Assembly (NCBI RefSeq): GCF_964340395.1
Contig: NC_135570.1
Coordinates: 15,227,822-15,291,821 of the forward strand
DNA: 64,000 bases
Source: Glandiceps talaboti
Taxonomy: Eukaryota; Hemichordata; Enteropneusta; Spengelidae
Reading direction: 5' to 3'
The position numbers and the translations under genes were made by a program. Within the stretch, counting starts at the first letter, position 1. The number at the start of each line of letters is the position of its first letter. This document shows positions 47,017-58,454 of this stretch, piece by piece. The notes beneath the pieces were generated by a model. It searched no databases and was not told the DNA's origin. It saw nothing but the letters and a program-made list of their open reading frames with translations.

Positions 47017-48103
47017 GGGGCCGTGTCATTTTAAAACTGACGCACGACAAATGGAATTCCTTTTTTTAGGGGGGGGGGGAGGGAAGGGGGTAAGAGTTCA
47101 TTTCGTTTTGCGTGCATCAAAATCGCAATAAGGATTTTTAATTCTTACTAAAATGGAATCTTGACAAAATGACAGTCAGAAACTTTGCCGACATACACGG
47201 AGAGAGATGTATGTTGTTCTAAAAATAACTGTATGGCCCATTCTCGCAAGCCTGAGGTATTATTTCTAAAAAAAAATAAGGGAGGCTTGTTAAGAACCTT
47301 ACCGTAAAATAGGCCATGGTTTGCGACGATGGTATGGCCAAGCAACCCACCTAGCCAGGGAGTGATGTACAATAAATGAATCACAAAACAACTTCTTGAA
47401 TGCTGTGAAAACATGGTTTTATTATTCACCAACACCTAAACAGAAGTTCCTGAATTCAAGTGATGCACATGTCAACCAATTTCTTGCGACTAGGATGATA
47501 AGCGTACAGCCAAGCAAGGCATTACACTTATTGTATGTATACATTACCTCATTTGATACTTGTACCTGAAACTCACGGTTTTTAAGCTGTCCGGATCCGA
47601 CATAGATGTACAGTTTAGGATTACGTAATTCCAAATTCTAGACGGGTTAGCTGTTTAGACATGAGGAGATTCATCGTACCCAAATATAAACAACACTGCA
47701 CTCCACTACGTAGGTAACGACATGTGATCTTGTCAATGAAAGTTGACGAAGTGGGTGCATGATCTGAGCCAATCGTTCAATCGTAGTGGCAACTTTTAAA
47801 GGACCTTCACAATAATTGATTTGAATAGACTATGTGGAGAGGACGTTGCCAAAATCCACCTATGCTACCTATAACGTGAATCTAATATGAATGTAAATCC
47901 ATAAATTACCGATGAGATGTCATGTGTTTGTCGTGACCTCTAAACTTCGACTAAATTATCGTAGATAGCGTGGTATTGCGAACGTTTATTCCGGCACTAG
48001 TAACAAGTTGATCATTCAACTGATGTTGATTTAATCCTTCTGGTTTAAACTAAAACGAAGAAATTACGTTTCTTGTGCGTTAGTTTTAAAATGACACGGC
48101 CCC
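47017..48103. mobile_element. PIF/Harbinger-like non-autonomous TIR element
   Basis: Terminal inverted repeats of about 40 bp start GGGGCCGTGTCATTTTAAAA at 47017 and are mirrored up to 48103 (TTTTAAAATGACACGGCCCC). The element is flanked on both sides by TTA (47014-47016 and 48104-48106). A 3-bp TWA target-site duplication with GG-starting termini is typical of PIF/Harbinger transposons. The 1087-bp interior has only two short minus-strand frames (47148-47435, 47422-47634) with no recognisable DDE transposase or Myb/SANT domain, so it is probably mobilised in trans or dead. It contains a G-rich tract near 47071 and the family F block near 47300. Confidence 0.8.
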
Positions 48104-48177
48104 TTACTTATATAATTATATGATGAAGTGAGAAATGTATATTTTGGGTGTGAAGCTAGATGTCTGTGTAAAATAGA

Positions 48178-48556
48178 AATTGAAGGCAACTTCAAATTTC
48201 CTGTATAATTACATATATCATGTCCCATGACTGGAAACGCTAAGGCAACTTCAATTTTCCTGTATAATACAAGTATCGTGTCCCATGATTGGAAATGCCA
48301 AGGCAACTTCAATTTTCCTGTATAATACAAGTATCGTGTCCCATGATTGGAAACTCCAAGACAACTTCAATTTTCCTGTATAATACAAGTATCGTGTCCC
48401 ATGATTGGAAACTCCAAGACAACTTCAATTTTCCTGTATAATACAAGTATCGTGTCCCATGATTGGAAATGCCAAGGCAACTTCAATTTTCCTGTATAAT
48501 ACAAGTATCGTGTCCCATAAGTGAAACTCCAAGACAACTTCAATTTTCCTGTAATA
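48178..48556 (+). repeat. 58-bp minisatellite, about 6.5 units
   Basis: Unit blocks are GGCAACTTCAATTTTCCTG, TATAATACAAGTATCGTG and TCCCATGATTGGAAA. Confidence 0.97.
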
Positions 48557-49904
48557 TTGTTGTAACATTTGTACAATTGAATGATATTTTTCTAAATCAT
48601 TATTCCATTGTGTGAAATATCATGTTGATAACAAATTTATAAAGAATTCCCCCAGAAATTCCATTTGTATGAAATAATAAATAAATGAAATTCAATATAA
48701 TATTTTGAAGATCATTTGAATATAGACATGAAAACATAACTTATTATTTTTTATATTTTTTTATGTTGTCAGTTGTTTGCACCTTCCTGTGTAGCAAGTA
48801 TTACCCCGAAGAACAAAGATTGAAAAAAATAATAACATTGCTTTTAACAGTAACCACACGTTGCCAGAATAATTTGATACAGCTCATAAAAATGTTGTTT
48901 CCTGTTTTACATCCTACTTAGAATGGTCAGGGAGTCCATAAATTTCCTGTTATTACCCATCATTTTATCACTGTGTGTTTGACTAGATACATTAACTGTT
49001 TCCCTAAATCCGGATGTTGTTTTATGACAGTTTTTAAAAAAAATAATCCAAGTACTGTTCTGCACATATTCTGTTTCTGTTCTACCGACCGTAAACATTC
49101 GTAGAATCCGGATGTTGTATTTCAGTTGACACAATTAGTTATTTGATTTTCCTGCAGGCCTATAACCATGAAGCATTCAAGAATTCCAGTTTTTATCATA
49201 AAATCAGGCATATTCTTTAGTTCTTTGTTCTCCTGTGATGATTTAGTTTAAAAAAAAAACATTGGTTTAAAAGTCAGGATGCTGATTTGTGTGTATTCAT
49301 ACATCCAGCAGTTGCCATAGTTACATTAATCATCTAGACACACATCAAACACTTTGTTCTTCTTTCTAGATTTAGCTCAAACTTCCTTGTTATTTTGATA
49401 CCGGATATTTTTGTGTTTTTCTTTGTTCAAATCAAGCACTTTGACCAACAGATCCCTTGTGCTTCATTAAAAATAGTTTTTATCAGTGTAGTCAACAGAA
49501 ATGATGAAAGGTGACTATTGGGAAATCAGTTGACATCACTAGGGGTCAAGGGTCATAGATAACAACCATTTGATGGATGACATTGCTATGAAGGCCTAAT
49601 TTCAGGGTATGATATGGATTTGAAAATTTTAGACTATTTACAATGGTTTTAAATTTACGTTTTTAGTAAAGTGGTCCCTATAAAAAGTCCACTAGTTTTG
49701 GATTTTGGAGATCGACAGTATCATGATATTCATGGTCAATATATGTTAGTCACTAAAGTGTAAATGTTAGATTCATTCATTTGCCAATTTTGTATATCTT
49801 GTCCTTGTACAAATGTTCAAAATGTCTGAACTTGAATTTCCAGAAATGAGCCATTTCTACAAAATGGAATCTGATGAATCCCATAAATTGATTTGTACGT
49901 CATA
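48557..49904. other. Non-coding, nothing recognised
   Basis: AT-rich. An X-box-like GTTGCCATAGTTAC lies at 49311-49324. No gene is seen. Confidence 0.4.
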
Positions 49905-50045
49905 CTACAGCTAAATTCTGCAAAAGTTTGATGACAATAAGTGGTCCATATCAGATCCTTGCAAATTAAATTTTGTGTCCCAAAATGCAGTTTTCATTGT
50001 TGCTAGACTAAGATCCCTTCTAGATTCAAACTTTGTTCACTGTAT
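49905..50045 (+). repeat. Dispersed repeat family H, copy 2
   Basis: Shares ACAATAAGTGGTCCA and CTAGATTCAAACTTTGT with 22870-23015. Confidence 0.6.
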
Positions 50046-50055
50046 TTAATTATAT

Positions 50056-51006
50056 CATACACAAGCCAAGATATTGTCATTGAACAGAAAATATGGATTA
50101 TTGTAATACCCTAGTCATTCTATATCATGACAACCCCATGCCTACGTCACTTGTTACCCTAGTCATTCTACATCATGACAACCCCATGCTACGTCACTAG
50201 TTCTGTCATTCTACATCATGACAACCCATGCCTACGTCACTGGTTCTGTCATTCTACATCATAACAACCCATGCCTACGCCACTGGTTCTGTCATTCTAC
50301 ATTATGACAACCCATGCCTACGTCTCTGGTTCTGTCATTCTACATCATAACAACCCATGTCTACGTCACTGGTTCTGTCATTCTACATTATGACAACCCA
50401 TGTCTACGTCACTGGTTCTGTCATTCTACATCGTAACAACCCATGCCTACGTCTCTGGTTCTGTACATTCTAAATCACGACAACCCGTGTCTACGTCACT
50501 TGTTACCCTAGTCATTCTACATCATGACAACCCATGCCTACATCACTGGTTCTGTCGTTCTACATCATGACAACCCATGCCTACGTCACTGGTTCTGTCG
50601 TTCTACATCATGACAACCCATGCCTACGTCTCTGGTTCTGTCATTCTACATCATGACAACCCATGCCTACGTCACTGGTTCTGTCGTTCTACATCATGAC
50701 AACCCATGCCTACATCACTGGTTCTGTCATTCTACATCATGACAACCCATGCCTACGTCACTGGTTCTATAGTTCTCGATGTGTTCCAAATCGATAGTAT
50801 TGAAGTTTTCTCAATTTTTTTCATGAATTACATTTGAGGAGATATAATTATATTATTCCCCAATATTTTTCTTCATTCAGCTGGAAAATACTTGTGACCT
50901 TTGTATGGGTTTGTCACTACTCGGCTAGTGACTTGTAGTGAAAAAGACCCCTTAGGTCACTCATATTTTCCTTGACTGAACGAAGAAAAATATTGGGGAA
51001 TAATAT
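50056..51006 (-). mobile_element. Palindrome-headed MITE family E, copy 5, expanded
   Basis: Read on the minus strand this has the family structure: the palindromic head 51006-50851 (TATTATTCCCCAATATTTTT at both ends), a diverged middle with GAACACATCGAGAAC, the GTGACGTAGGCATGG region, and the tail AGAATGACTAGGG...TTCTGTTCAATG...GGCTTGTGTATG. It is about three times longer than other copies because the GACGTAG/GTTGTCATGATGTAG segment is tandemly amplified. Confidence 0.85.
50112..50768 (+). repeat. 43-bp satellite, about 15 units, inside MITE copy 5
   Basis: Unit blocks are CATTCTACATCATGACAACC and CATGCCTACGTCACTGGTTC, then TGT. Their reverse complements (GAACCAGTGACGTAG, GTTGTCATGATGTAGAATG) are the internal tail segment of MITE family E. 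Confidence 0.97.
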
Positions 51007-51959
51007 TTAATAGTACAATATTATTTTGCATAATGTGATCAGTATTAGAAATTTAGTTCTAAGTGTTATCTCTATATGAAAGTTGTCTTTGTACACTGTT
51101 GTATCTTTTTCTATCTTCATGCTTGTAACAAGCATTAGCCCAAATTATACATGTAGTATAATTGGTTATTTTTTTTACAAAGGAAAGTCTGAAACCGTAT
51201 TTTGTCCAGTGCCCTTTCATGGATATATTGAAAACAGTGAGTTCATTCATTAATAGATATGTTTGCCTCCATAGTTTCCGTATTACTTTAGATTCTTTCT
51301 CATTTACAATAGTTACACGTTATCACTGCATGAACCCCAATGGAAACAATCTTATTGAGGGTTTATCCATGTATCTCAACAATTTGTACCAACTTTTAAT
51401 TTGTGTGTATCTGTTCTATCGATTGCGTTGCTTTACTGAATGTAAATTAATCCAGATATTTGTGAACAGCGTTCTCTAAGTTTTAAAAGGTAGTTTCACT
51501 AAAATCAAAAACCTTGGTAAAGTCTGATTTCCCTATGGCTAACCAGTCTTCAGGGCATGAATTTCATTAGTTCGCAAATCTGAAGAGAAAGAGATCAAAC
51601 TATCTGTATTTGAAACTTTGCTGATTCAAAGCAATTTTTGGTCGGATATGCAAGAAAGATAACTAAAGGAAACAGGGATTCTCCAAACTCTCATCAATGA
51701 GTCGAAGAAGGTACTTCAAAAAATTTTTTTAACTTAAAAGCTTCAGGATGGATTGATCTCATGGGATTGGTTAGAAATTTTATGGGGATGCATTTAGGGA
51801 TGTCTATATAAAGATTATTGATGACAAGATGACTACATCGGTTATATGCATCTAAAATGTGATTGTGGGGTAAAACTTAAACTTTATTTCTGTTAGAAGG
51901 AACGTGGACTGAAATTTTGTTGGGATATTTCTAAAGGGATCACAATGAACATAAAGACC
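51007..51959. other. Non-coding, part of a dispersed repeat
   Basis: 51690-51950 resembles 38930-39125 (GGGATGCATTTAGGGATG versus GGGATGCACCCAGGGATG, and GGACTGAAATTTTGTTGGG). A 105-codon plus-strand frame at 51162-51479 has no recognisable domain. Confidence 0.4.
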
Positions 51960-52756
51960 AATACATATTAATACAATATCCTTAGCAACCGTGTGAAATT
52001 AATTTAATACAATATCCTTAGCAACCGCGTGAAATTAATTTAATACAATATCCTTAGCAACTGTGTGAAATTAATTTAATACAATATCCTTAGCAACCGC
52101 GTGAAGTTAATTTAATACAATATCCTTAGCAACTGTGTGAAATTAATTTAATACAATATCAGTAGCAATTGCATAAGATTAATTTAATACAATATTCTTA
52201 GCAACCACGTGAAGTTAATTTAATACAATATCAGTAGCAACTGTGTGAAATTAATTTAATACAATATCAGTAGCAATTGCATAAGATTAATTTAATACAA
52301 TATCCTTAGCAACCACGTGAAGTTAATTTAATACAATATCCTTAGCAACCACGTGAAGTTAATTTAATACAATATCAGTAGCAACTGTGTGAAATTAATT
52401 TAATACAATATCCCAAACAACCACGTGAAATTAATTTAATACAGTATCCTTAGCAACCATGTGAAATTAATTTAATACAATATCCTTAGCAACTGCGTGA
52501 AATTAATTTAATACAATATCCTTAGCAACCACGTGAAGTTAATTTAATACAATATCCTTAGCAACTGTGTGAAATTAATTTAATACAATATCCTTAGCAA
52601 CTGCGTGAAATTAATTTAATACAATATCCTTAGCAACCACGTGAAGTTAATTTAATACAATATCCTTAGCAACTGCGTGAAATTAATTTAATACAATATC
52701 CTTGGCAACCATGTGAAATTAATTTAATACAATATCCTTAGCAACTGCGTGAAATT
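51960..52756 (+). repeat. 36-bp minisatellite, about 22 units
   Basis: Unit blocks are TTAATTTAATACAATATC and CTTAGCAACCGCGTGAAA. The position after GCAAC is variable (CGCG, CACG, TGCG, TGTG, CATG), as expected from CpG decay. Some units contain the palindrome CACGTG. Confidence 0.97.
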
Positions 52757-53199
52757 GATGTGATTTGAAATAAAGAAGTGACTCTCCAGAACCCAGAGTT
52801 TACGGAAATACCTTTATTTGGCAGGTGGTTCCCTTTAATCTCTGGCAGCCGTGTCAAAGTATTTTACATCATGAGGATATCAAAACAAAACAAACATACT
52901 GTTTACTCTGATACTGATTTTAACGTGTAGAAAAGGAAAAAACAGAAAATGATGAAATGAATTCCAAATAATTGTATCCTACAAATATGTTTGAAAAACT
53001 ACATCTTCTTACATCTGTAAATTTTAAAGAGATGTTTTGCACTTTGCGTAGTTTAGTTTATGTGAATAACAAACACGTATCATTTCAGGAAATTATTTCA
53101 TTATCCAGTAAATTTGTTTTATTTGAACTCTGAAATTAAAATCAAACAGTACCGAGAGTAAACATGCCAACTTTCCACATACGCTCCAAGGTAGAACAC

Positions 53200-53587
53200 T
53201 TTACTGATTAAATCAATGGTTTTGACTTTTGCTTACGAATTGAAAGGAAAGATGATTTGCAAAAATAAAAATATGGTAAACAAGATCACTGATATGCTTT
53301 TGAATGTAGTCCTATACATGTGACACTGTTATCAGCTTGTTCATGTTTTTGAAATTAATGATTTAAAGTAAACTTTAAGATCAAAGTAGCCACAATTCTC
53401 AAATGAACAGCATGATGAACTGTGCTTGTATGAAGTGAGAAATTTAAAGGAAGCACAAGATCATTGATATAAAAACAGTGGGTGCATGCCTTTAATTTAA
53501 TCAATACAATTGTCATGCTGTTTTTAGCACTATAGGCATCAAGTTTTGTCAGTGTGTATGTATGTATGTATGTACATGTATGTACTA

Positions 53588-53633
<46 letters not shown>

Positions 53634-54510
53634 TGTGTGTGGGTCCATGTACGTGTGTGTGCATGTGTGTGTGTGTGTATGTGTGTATTATGCGAACAAC
53701 TTAAAATGAGAACTGCTGGATCGATTGATTTCAAATTTGGCAGGGACATGTTTATGGTGTGTAGATGAAAAATTGTTAAAACGAAAGTGATCTGGTTTTC
53801 AATTTACATCCAAAAGAGTAATTTTCTGTCAAAATAGGTCGTCTTTTACAAAAGAAGTCAATGAGGTACGGTTATATAATGTTACATAATCACTTGGGTA
53901 AAGTCCATGGTATGTTCCATTATCCTGTAGGGGTGTTTTCTTGTTTGAGGTGTGTTTCTCACACTGCATGTATATGTCAGACACTGGATTTCAGTTGTGC
54001 ACATTGCCATTGGCAATATTTTTAGCTCAACGTTTGTTTGTGAAAATGAGTGACAACTATATTGGTATGGTCATAATTCTGCAGTGAATAGTGTTGACTT
54101 AAATTGGCTTACAAGTTTGAAGTGAGCAAGGAAAGATGAATTTAGGTAAACAATAAAATTACTGATTTAGAAACAACACTGGGTGCATTTCTTTGAAGGT
54201 TCATGATTTTAGGTTGTATGTTTGTGAAAATGAATGACAATTATAAAATATACGTTTAAATGAAGATATGTTATCACAATTCTAAAGTGAATACCGTTGA
54301 CTTTGCTTGTATGAAGTGAGAAAGGATCGAAGCCCAACAAGATCACATTATTATAAAAACAACTGGGTGCATGCATGCGTTCGATCAATACACGCGATGT
54401 TCTTAGCTTGTATGTATGTTTGTGAAAATGAGTGGCAATTATAAACTAAGCTTTGAAATCAAGGTACAGTGTGACAATTCTCAAGTGGATAGCGTGTCTT
54501 TGCTTGGGTG
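53200..54510 (+). repeat. Decayed tandem repeat, about 200-bp unit, interrupted by (GT)n
   Basis: CA(C/T)AATTCT(C/G)(A/C)A(A/G)TG(A/G)A(T/C)AG(C/T) blocks recur near 53390, 54070, 54276 and 54473. Each is followed by GCTTG(T)ATGAAGTGAGAAAGG and by AACA(A/G)(C/T)GGGTGCAT-like sequence. A (GT)n tract and downstream repeat (53555-53790) interrupt it. Confidence 0.7.
53555..53690 (+). repeat. (GTAT)n/(GT)n microsatellite
   Basis: GTAT units followed by about 25 GT units with short interruptions. The cysteine/valine-rich frames over it are incidental. Confidence 0.97.
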
Positions 54511-55164
54511 GGAAGGGAGAAAGGAACTATTCCCGCAAAGATGATATTAGATACTAAAAACATGACAAGATCACTACAAATGCAGAAACAGCGGTGGGAC
54601 GTGAATTGGAACAGATGTTACGATAGACAGCAACGTTAATTGTTATCTGTTTGTATGAGATTGAAATTATGTTGTCTAGAGATTTGACTCGTCATACCTG
54701 GAGATTTACAATGTCAAACCACTTAGTCTCTGGGCTTAGGAATAAAATATGTGAATGAAAGTGTAGATACATTGGAAGTAAAGAGACAGACAAATTAAAT
54801 TGCAGCTGTGGTTGGTGATGTGAAAAATTAAAGTGACAATAAATTTAAAAACTTTGAATAACTCTGACTATTTAATCTTAGCTTGAACCTGAAAGATTTT
54901 GAACTGTTGAAAATTAGATCTGTAAAAATAAAAGTCAATCACATCACAGTAGCTTAGGTATTTAGTTTACATTGAAACGGATTCATTTGAAATACCAAAG
55001 GTTAAAAAAGGTAATCAAAGCAAATACTATGAAGGGCAATGTAATCTACTCTGGAAGGTATATTACTGGCAGATTGCTATTTTAAGCTTCAACAACAGTT
55101 GGTGCAATTTAATTGTCTGTGCTAATGTGTATATAGGTTGTGGAGGACAGTGTCATGGTGGGTG
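54511..55164. other. Non-coding, nothing recognised
   Basis: AT-rich without recognisable gene or repeat. Confidence 0.4.
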
Positions 55165-55166
55165 TA

Positions 55167-55233
<67 letters not shown>

Positions 55234-55440
55234 TATGTATGTATGTATGTATATATGTATGTATGTGTGTGTGTATGTATGTGTGTATATATGTATGTAC
55301 CTTCATTTGTATGTGCCGTGTGTGTGTGTGTGTGTGTGTTCACGGATGTATGTACGTACGTACGTACACACGCACGCATGCATACATGCACACACGCACG
55401 CACACATGTATGTATGTATGTATGTATGTATGTGTGTACA
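55165..55440 (+). repeat. (GT)n/(GTAT)n/(CGTA) compound microsatellite
   Basis: A pure GT run at about 55169-55231, then GTAT blocks, another GT run, TACG and CACGCA blocks and a terminal GTAT run. Alternating purine-pyrimidine throughout, so Z-DNA-prone. Confidence 0.97.
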
Positions 55441-56315
55441 TGCCATTTCCAGGAACACGCTACAATTGGTATTTAGGGTAATTATAGAATTATTGTTTTG
55501 TACTGAATTCGTCTATTTGATTCCAGCTATCTCAATTCATGGAGGATAAGATCCAACAAGCAGAAGTGTATCATCTGAAATTTATATGTGAATTGTGATA
55601 TCATACTGTAATTTTTGCAATTTCTGCCTGGTCAAATAATTTTGAAGAACACCGCAGAATGAGTTTCCATGCTTGTGAATGATAAATTAATGTTTACAAG
55701 AATTGATATCTTATATTTCAGTTCAACTTCAAAAATACTGTGCATTAGATCTAGTGAGCAATTTAAGTTCTCTCACATCAAATTTATATGCAATGCCGGT
55801 AACAATTACATCGGTTGTGATATAAGCGATATCAATAATTGTGAAAAACTTTTGTTTCTTGAATATGTATTATGCATATATTCAGCCATGTCTATCAATG
55901 TATTACACTTTAATATTTAATTTCAAATTCTAAAACATATATGATTGCATTGCAATCTTGCATCTGATATTGTCACCTGCAATTTATATTGTAATAACAT
56001 TATGATATAATTATAATCTTGTAATTTTTCAAAACACGCCTCTGTGTGCCCTTAAACACAATGTCATTCAACAGGTTGGTAAAACATAGTAATAATACGT
56101 TCTTGTACCACCACCACCACCACCACCACCACCAAGGGTTGTTATTATAGAATGTGCCTCAGGTTTCACTGAAAATCAAAGTTCTTCAATTCTCTCCAAA
56201 CTTTGGCATATGAGAGCTTGCTTCTGGTCGAAATTTGGGGTTTCACTGTCTTATTTTCATGGGAATCAACAACCTTGTATTTTTCCCAACACTGTTAATA
56301 ACACAGTAAATGTTG
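55441..56315. other. Non-coding, short (CCA)n
   Basis: No gene is recognised. A (CCA)8-9 tract lies at about 56109-56134. Confidence 0.45.
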
Positions 56316-56513
56316 GCCATATTGGATTCAGTAGCCATATTGGATTCTAAAATGACAGCCATATTGGATTCTAAAATGACAGCCATATTGGATTCTAAAA
56401 TGACAGCCATATTGGATTCTAAAATGACAGCCATATTGGATTCTAAAATGACAGCCATATTGGATTCTAAAATGACAGCCATATTGGATTCAGTAGCCAT
56501 ATTGGATTCTAAT
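56316..56513 (+). repeat. 24-bp minisatellite, about 8 units
   Basis: Unit: GCCATATTGGATTC plus TAAAATGACA. The first and last units are shorter (ATTCAGTA). Each unit has a CCATATT, which fits the YY1 core CCATNTT. Frames are open on both strands because the unit is a multiple of three. Confidence 0.97.
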
Positions 56514-56710
56514 ATGACTTAATTTTGATAACATTTTGACATCTATTTCAACCATTTGTTCCGTGACCCCTGATTATTTTTCTTGATTATAACTGAGAAT
56601 GGGTTGGATAAGCAAAGTAACAGTGAAAGTTTGAACTGTTAATTTCCAAGGTGCATTTCAGTTATAACACAGTTTGAGTTACGTAATTAATCTCATTATG
56701 AATTTAAATA

Positions 56711-56823
56711 CAACGATCAATTTCAACCTATTATTGTACTATTTATGTTAAAAATCAGTGTCTAATTAACATGTACAATGTCTAATTATTGGTATTTTAA
56801 CAATTTTCAGTGAATATATTGTT
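56711..56823 (-). repeat. Dispersed repeat family A, partial copy (reverse)
   Basis: The reverse complement has TTCACTGAAAATTGTTAAAA, TACCAATAATTAGACATTG and AGGTTGAAATTGATCGTTG, matching the middle of the copies at 1719 and 29666. Confidence 0.7.
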
Positions 56824-57071
56824 GGTTTTGTGATACAAAATTTGATACAGTCACTCCAGTTATACAGCTAGTAGCTTCCCTATATTCTGTTACATGTACA
56901 CACACATATCTATTCATGTCACACTATGAATGGATAGATACTGTCAATCTCATCTGTGTTAGACATGAGTTTGTGAATGTGAGTGCATACATTGCTAATA
57001 CATCATTATTACATATACAGTGTATATGTACCAGTGATTACTTGCATCAAAATGTATGCATACTATAATTG

Positions 57072-57349
57072 CTATTTTTATTTATTTATACTGGATAGTT
57101 CTTTAAGCACATACGTGTAAACACTTGTCTCCCAAGAAGTCCAGTGAGAACCATCCCTCATGGGTTCAGTGTTAATGCAGGTGGAAACCAGAGTACCCGG
57201 AGAAACCTGCGTTGTTCAGTAGAGTCAAACTGAACGATGCTCTTCTTACAGCATGGTAAATTTAATCAAAGCCTGAATGGGTTCGAACCCCAACTGCAGT
57301 GGTAAAGACTTAGAAGCAATTGGTTTAACCACTCGGCCACTGACAACCC
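57072..57349 (-). mobile_element. tRNA-derived SINE
   Basis: On the minus strand the element begins GGGTTGTCAGTGGCCGAGTGG, with an A box TGGCCGAGTGG (57339-57329) and a B box GGGTTCGAACCC (57290-57279). The spacing and sequence resemble a Ser/Leu-type tRNA gene. The central region contains CAGGTTTCTCCGGGTACTCT and GGTTTCCACC, similar to the conserved central domains reported in animal SINE superfamilies. It ends in an A-rich ATAAATAAATAAAAATA tail. The tRNA part lacks normal pairing in the anticodon and variable region, so it is not a working tRNA. Clear target-site duplications are not evident, although TATAAT-containing sequence lies on both sides. Confidence 0.8.
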
Positions 57350-58454
57350 AAAATTATAATAGTACCCACTTAACTCCCTATAGTACCCCTATTAGTATTC
57401 ATAGTTGGACTGCGGTGTTGCAAAGCTCACTGTATGTACAACATACTGTATAATTTATTTTATTTTATTTTTTCCATTTTATTTATTTAGTTTTTCATTT
57501 GAACTTTTGTAACCTTTTAGCAATTCCTGTGGGAGTTATTACGTGTTCAAATAAATGTATACTTGTGTATGAAGCCTCTAGAAATAATGTTGGCCGGAAG
57601 TTAGATACTGCTGATAAATGTGATTCTAATTGCATCATGTATACCTAATAATGTTTCAAACATTCACATATTGTATATTGTATGCAAAGTTTTCCTCAAT
57701 GTACACAAAATTGTGTGGACATACAGTGTTTGTTTGTTTATTTTTTTTTTATTGTTTATTATATATATTATATAACTATGTATTTATTTAATTTCTTACA
57801 AAATTGCTGATACAGATAAAATAACAGAACATCGGGACGCTTGATTGCCAGTGTGGGCATAATAGGGTGTTTGCGTCTTTCCCGTATGTGATGTTTTCTA
57901 CAAAAGAATGGACTTCTTTTCCAATTTACTTTAGCTCATGAAAACACAGCCATAGAGAACTCTACAACCACTTGACATCCAAATACCTTGAGTACTCAAC
58001 AGACTGGTACTCACATCTCATGGGGGTTGGGTTACTTCATCTAATTTGATAAAAAACTGAAATTTTACCTTGTCAACCTTCTTTGACCATGAGAACACAA
58101 GGATATATGCACCGCACAGTTAAATTGTTCTAATAAACACTTGTGGTGTTCAGAGTGAATTATGAGTTCTTTGACTTCATGACTGAATCAAAGAGTGATA
58201 TATGATGCTATGTGTTTTTCTTGTGCATTATATGCAATACATATAACACTCATCTGATATATTCAACTCAATCAGACTATGTAGCTGACCCTCAGTGACC
58301 TCTCAGTGACCTACCAGTGTTTTTGTTAAGGCTGGTGTTACAAGCAGCTAATATGGTGGGTTTTATCATTTTTTTTATCAAGAGTTCATTTTTTCCCATA
58401 CCATAACATTTTTTTTTATAAATGTATAGCGGTCTTTGAAGTATACTATTAAGA
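57350..58454. other. Non-coding, nothing recognised
   Basis: AT-rich with short A/T-runs. No gene is seen. Confidence 0.4.

Noticed and set aside
47148-47634. Possible transposase fragments inside the Harbinger-like element
   Set aside because: The two minus-strand frames show no DDE, Myb or other recognisable motif.
55127-55549. Cys/Val/Tyr/Met-rich frames of 112-140 codons
   Set aside because: They translate a (GT)n/(GTAT)n microsatellite in several overlapping frames.
57275-57349. Functional tRNA-Ser/Leu gene on the minus strand
   Set aside because: A and B boxes are present, but the anticodon arm, variable region and acceptor pairing are not those of a working tRNA, and a SINE body follows.
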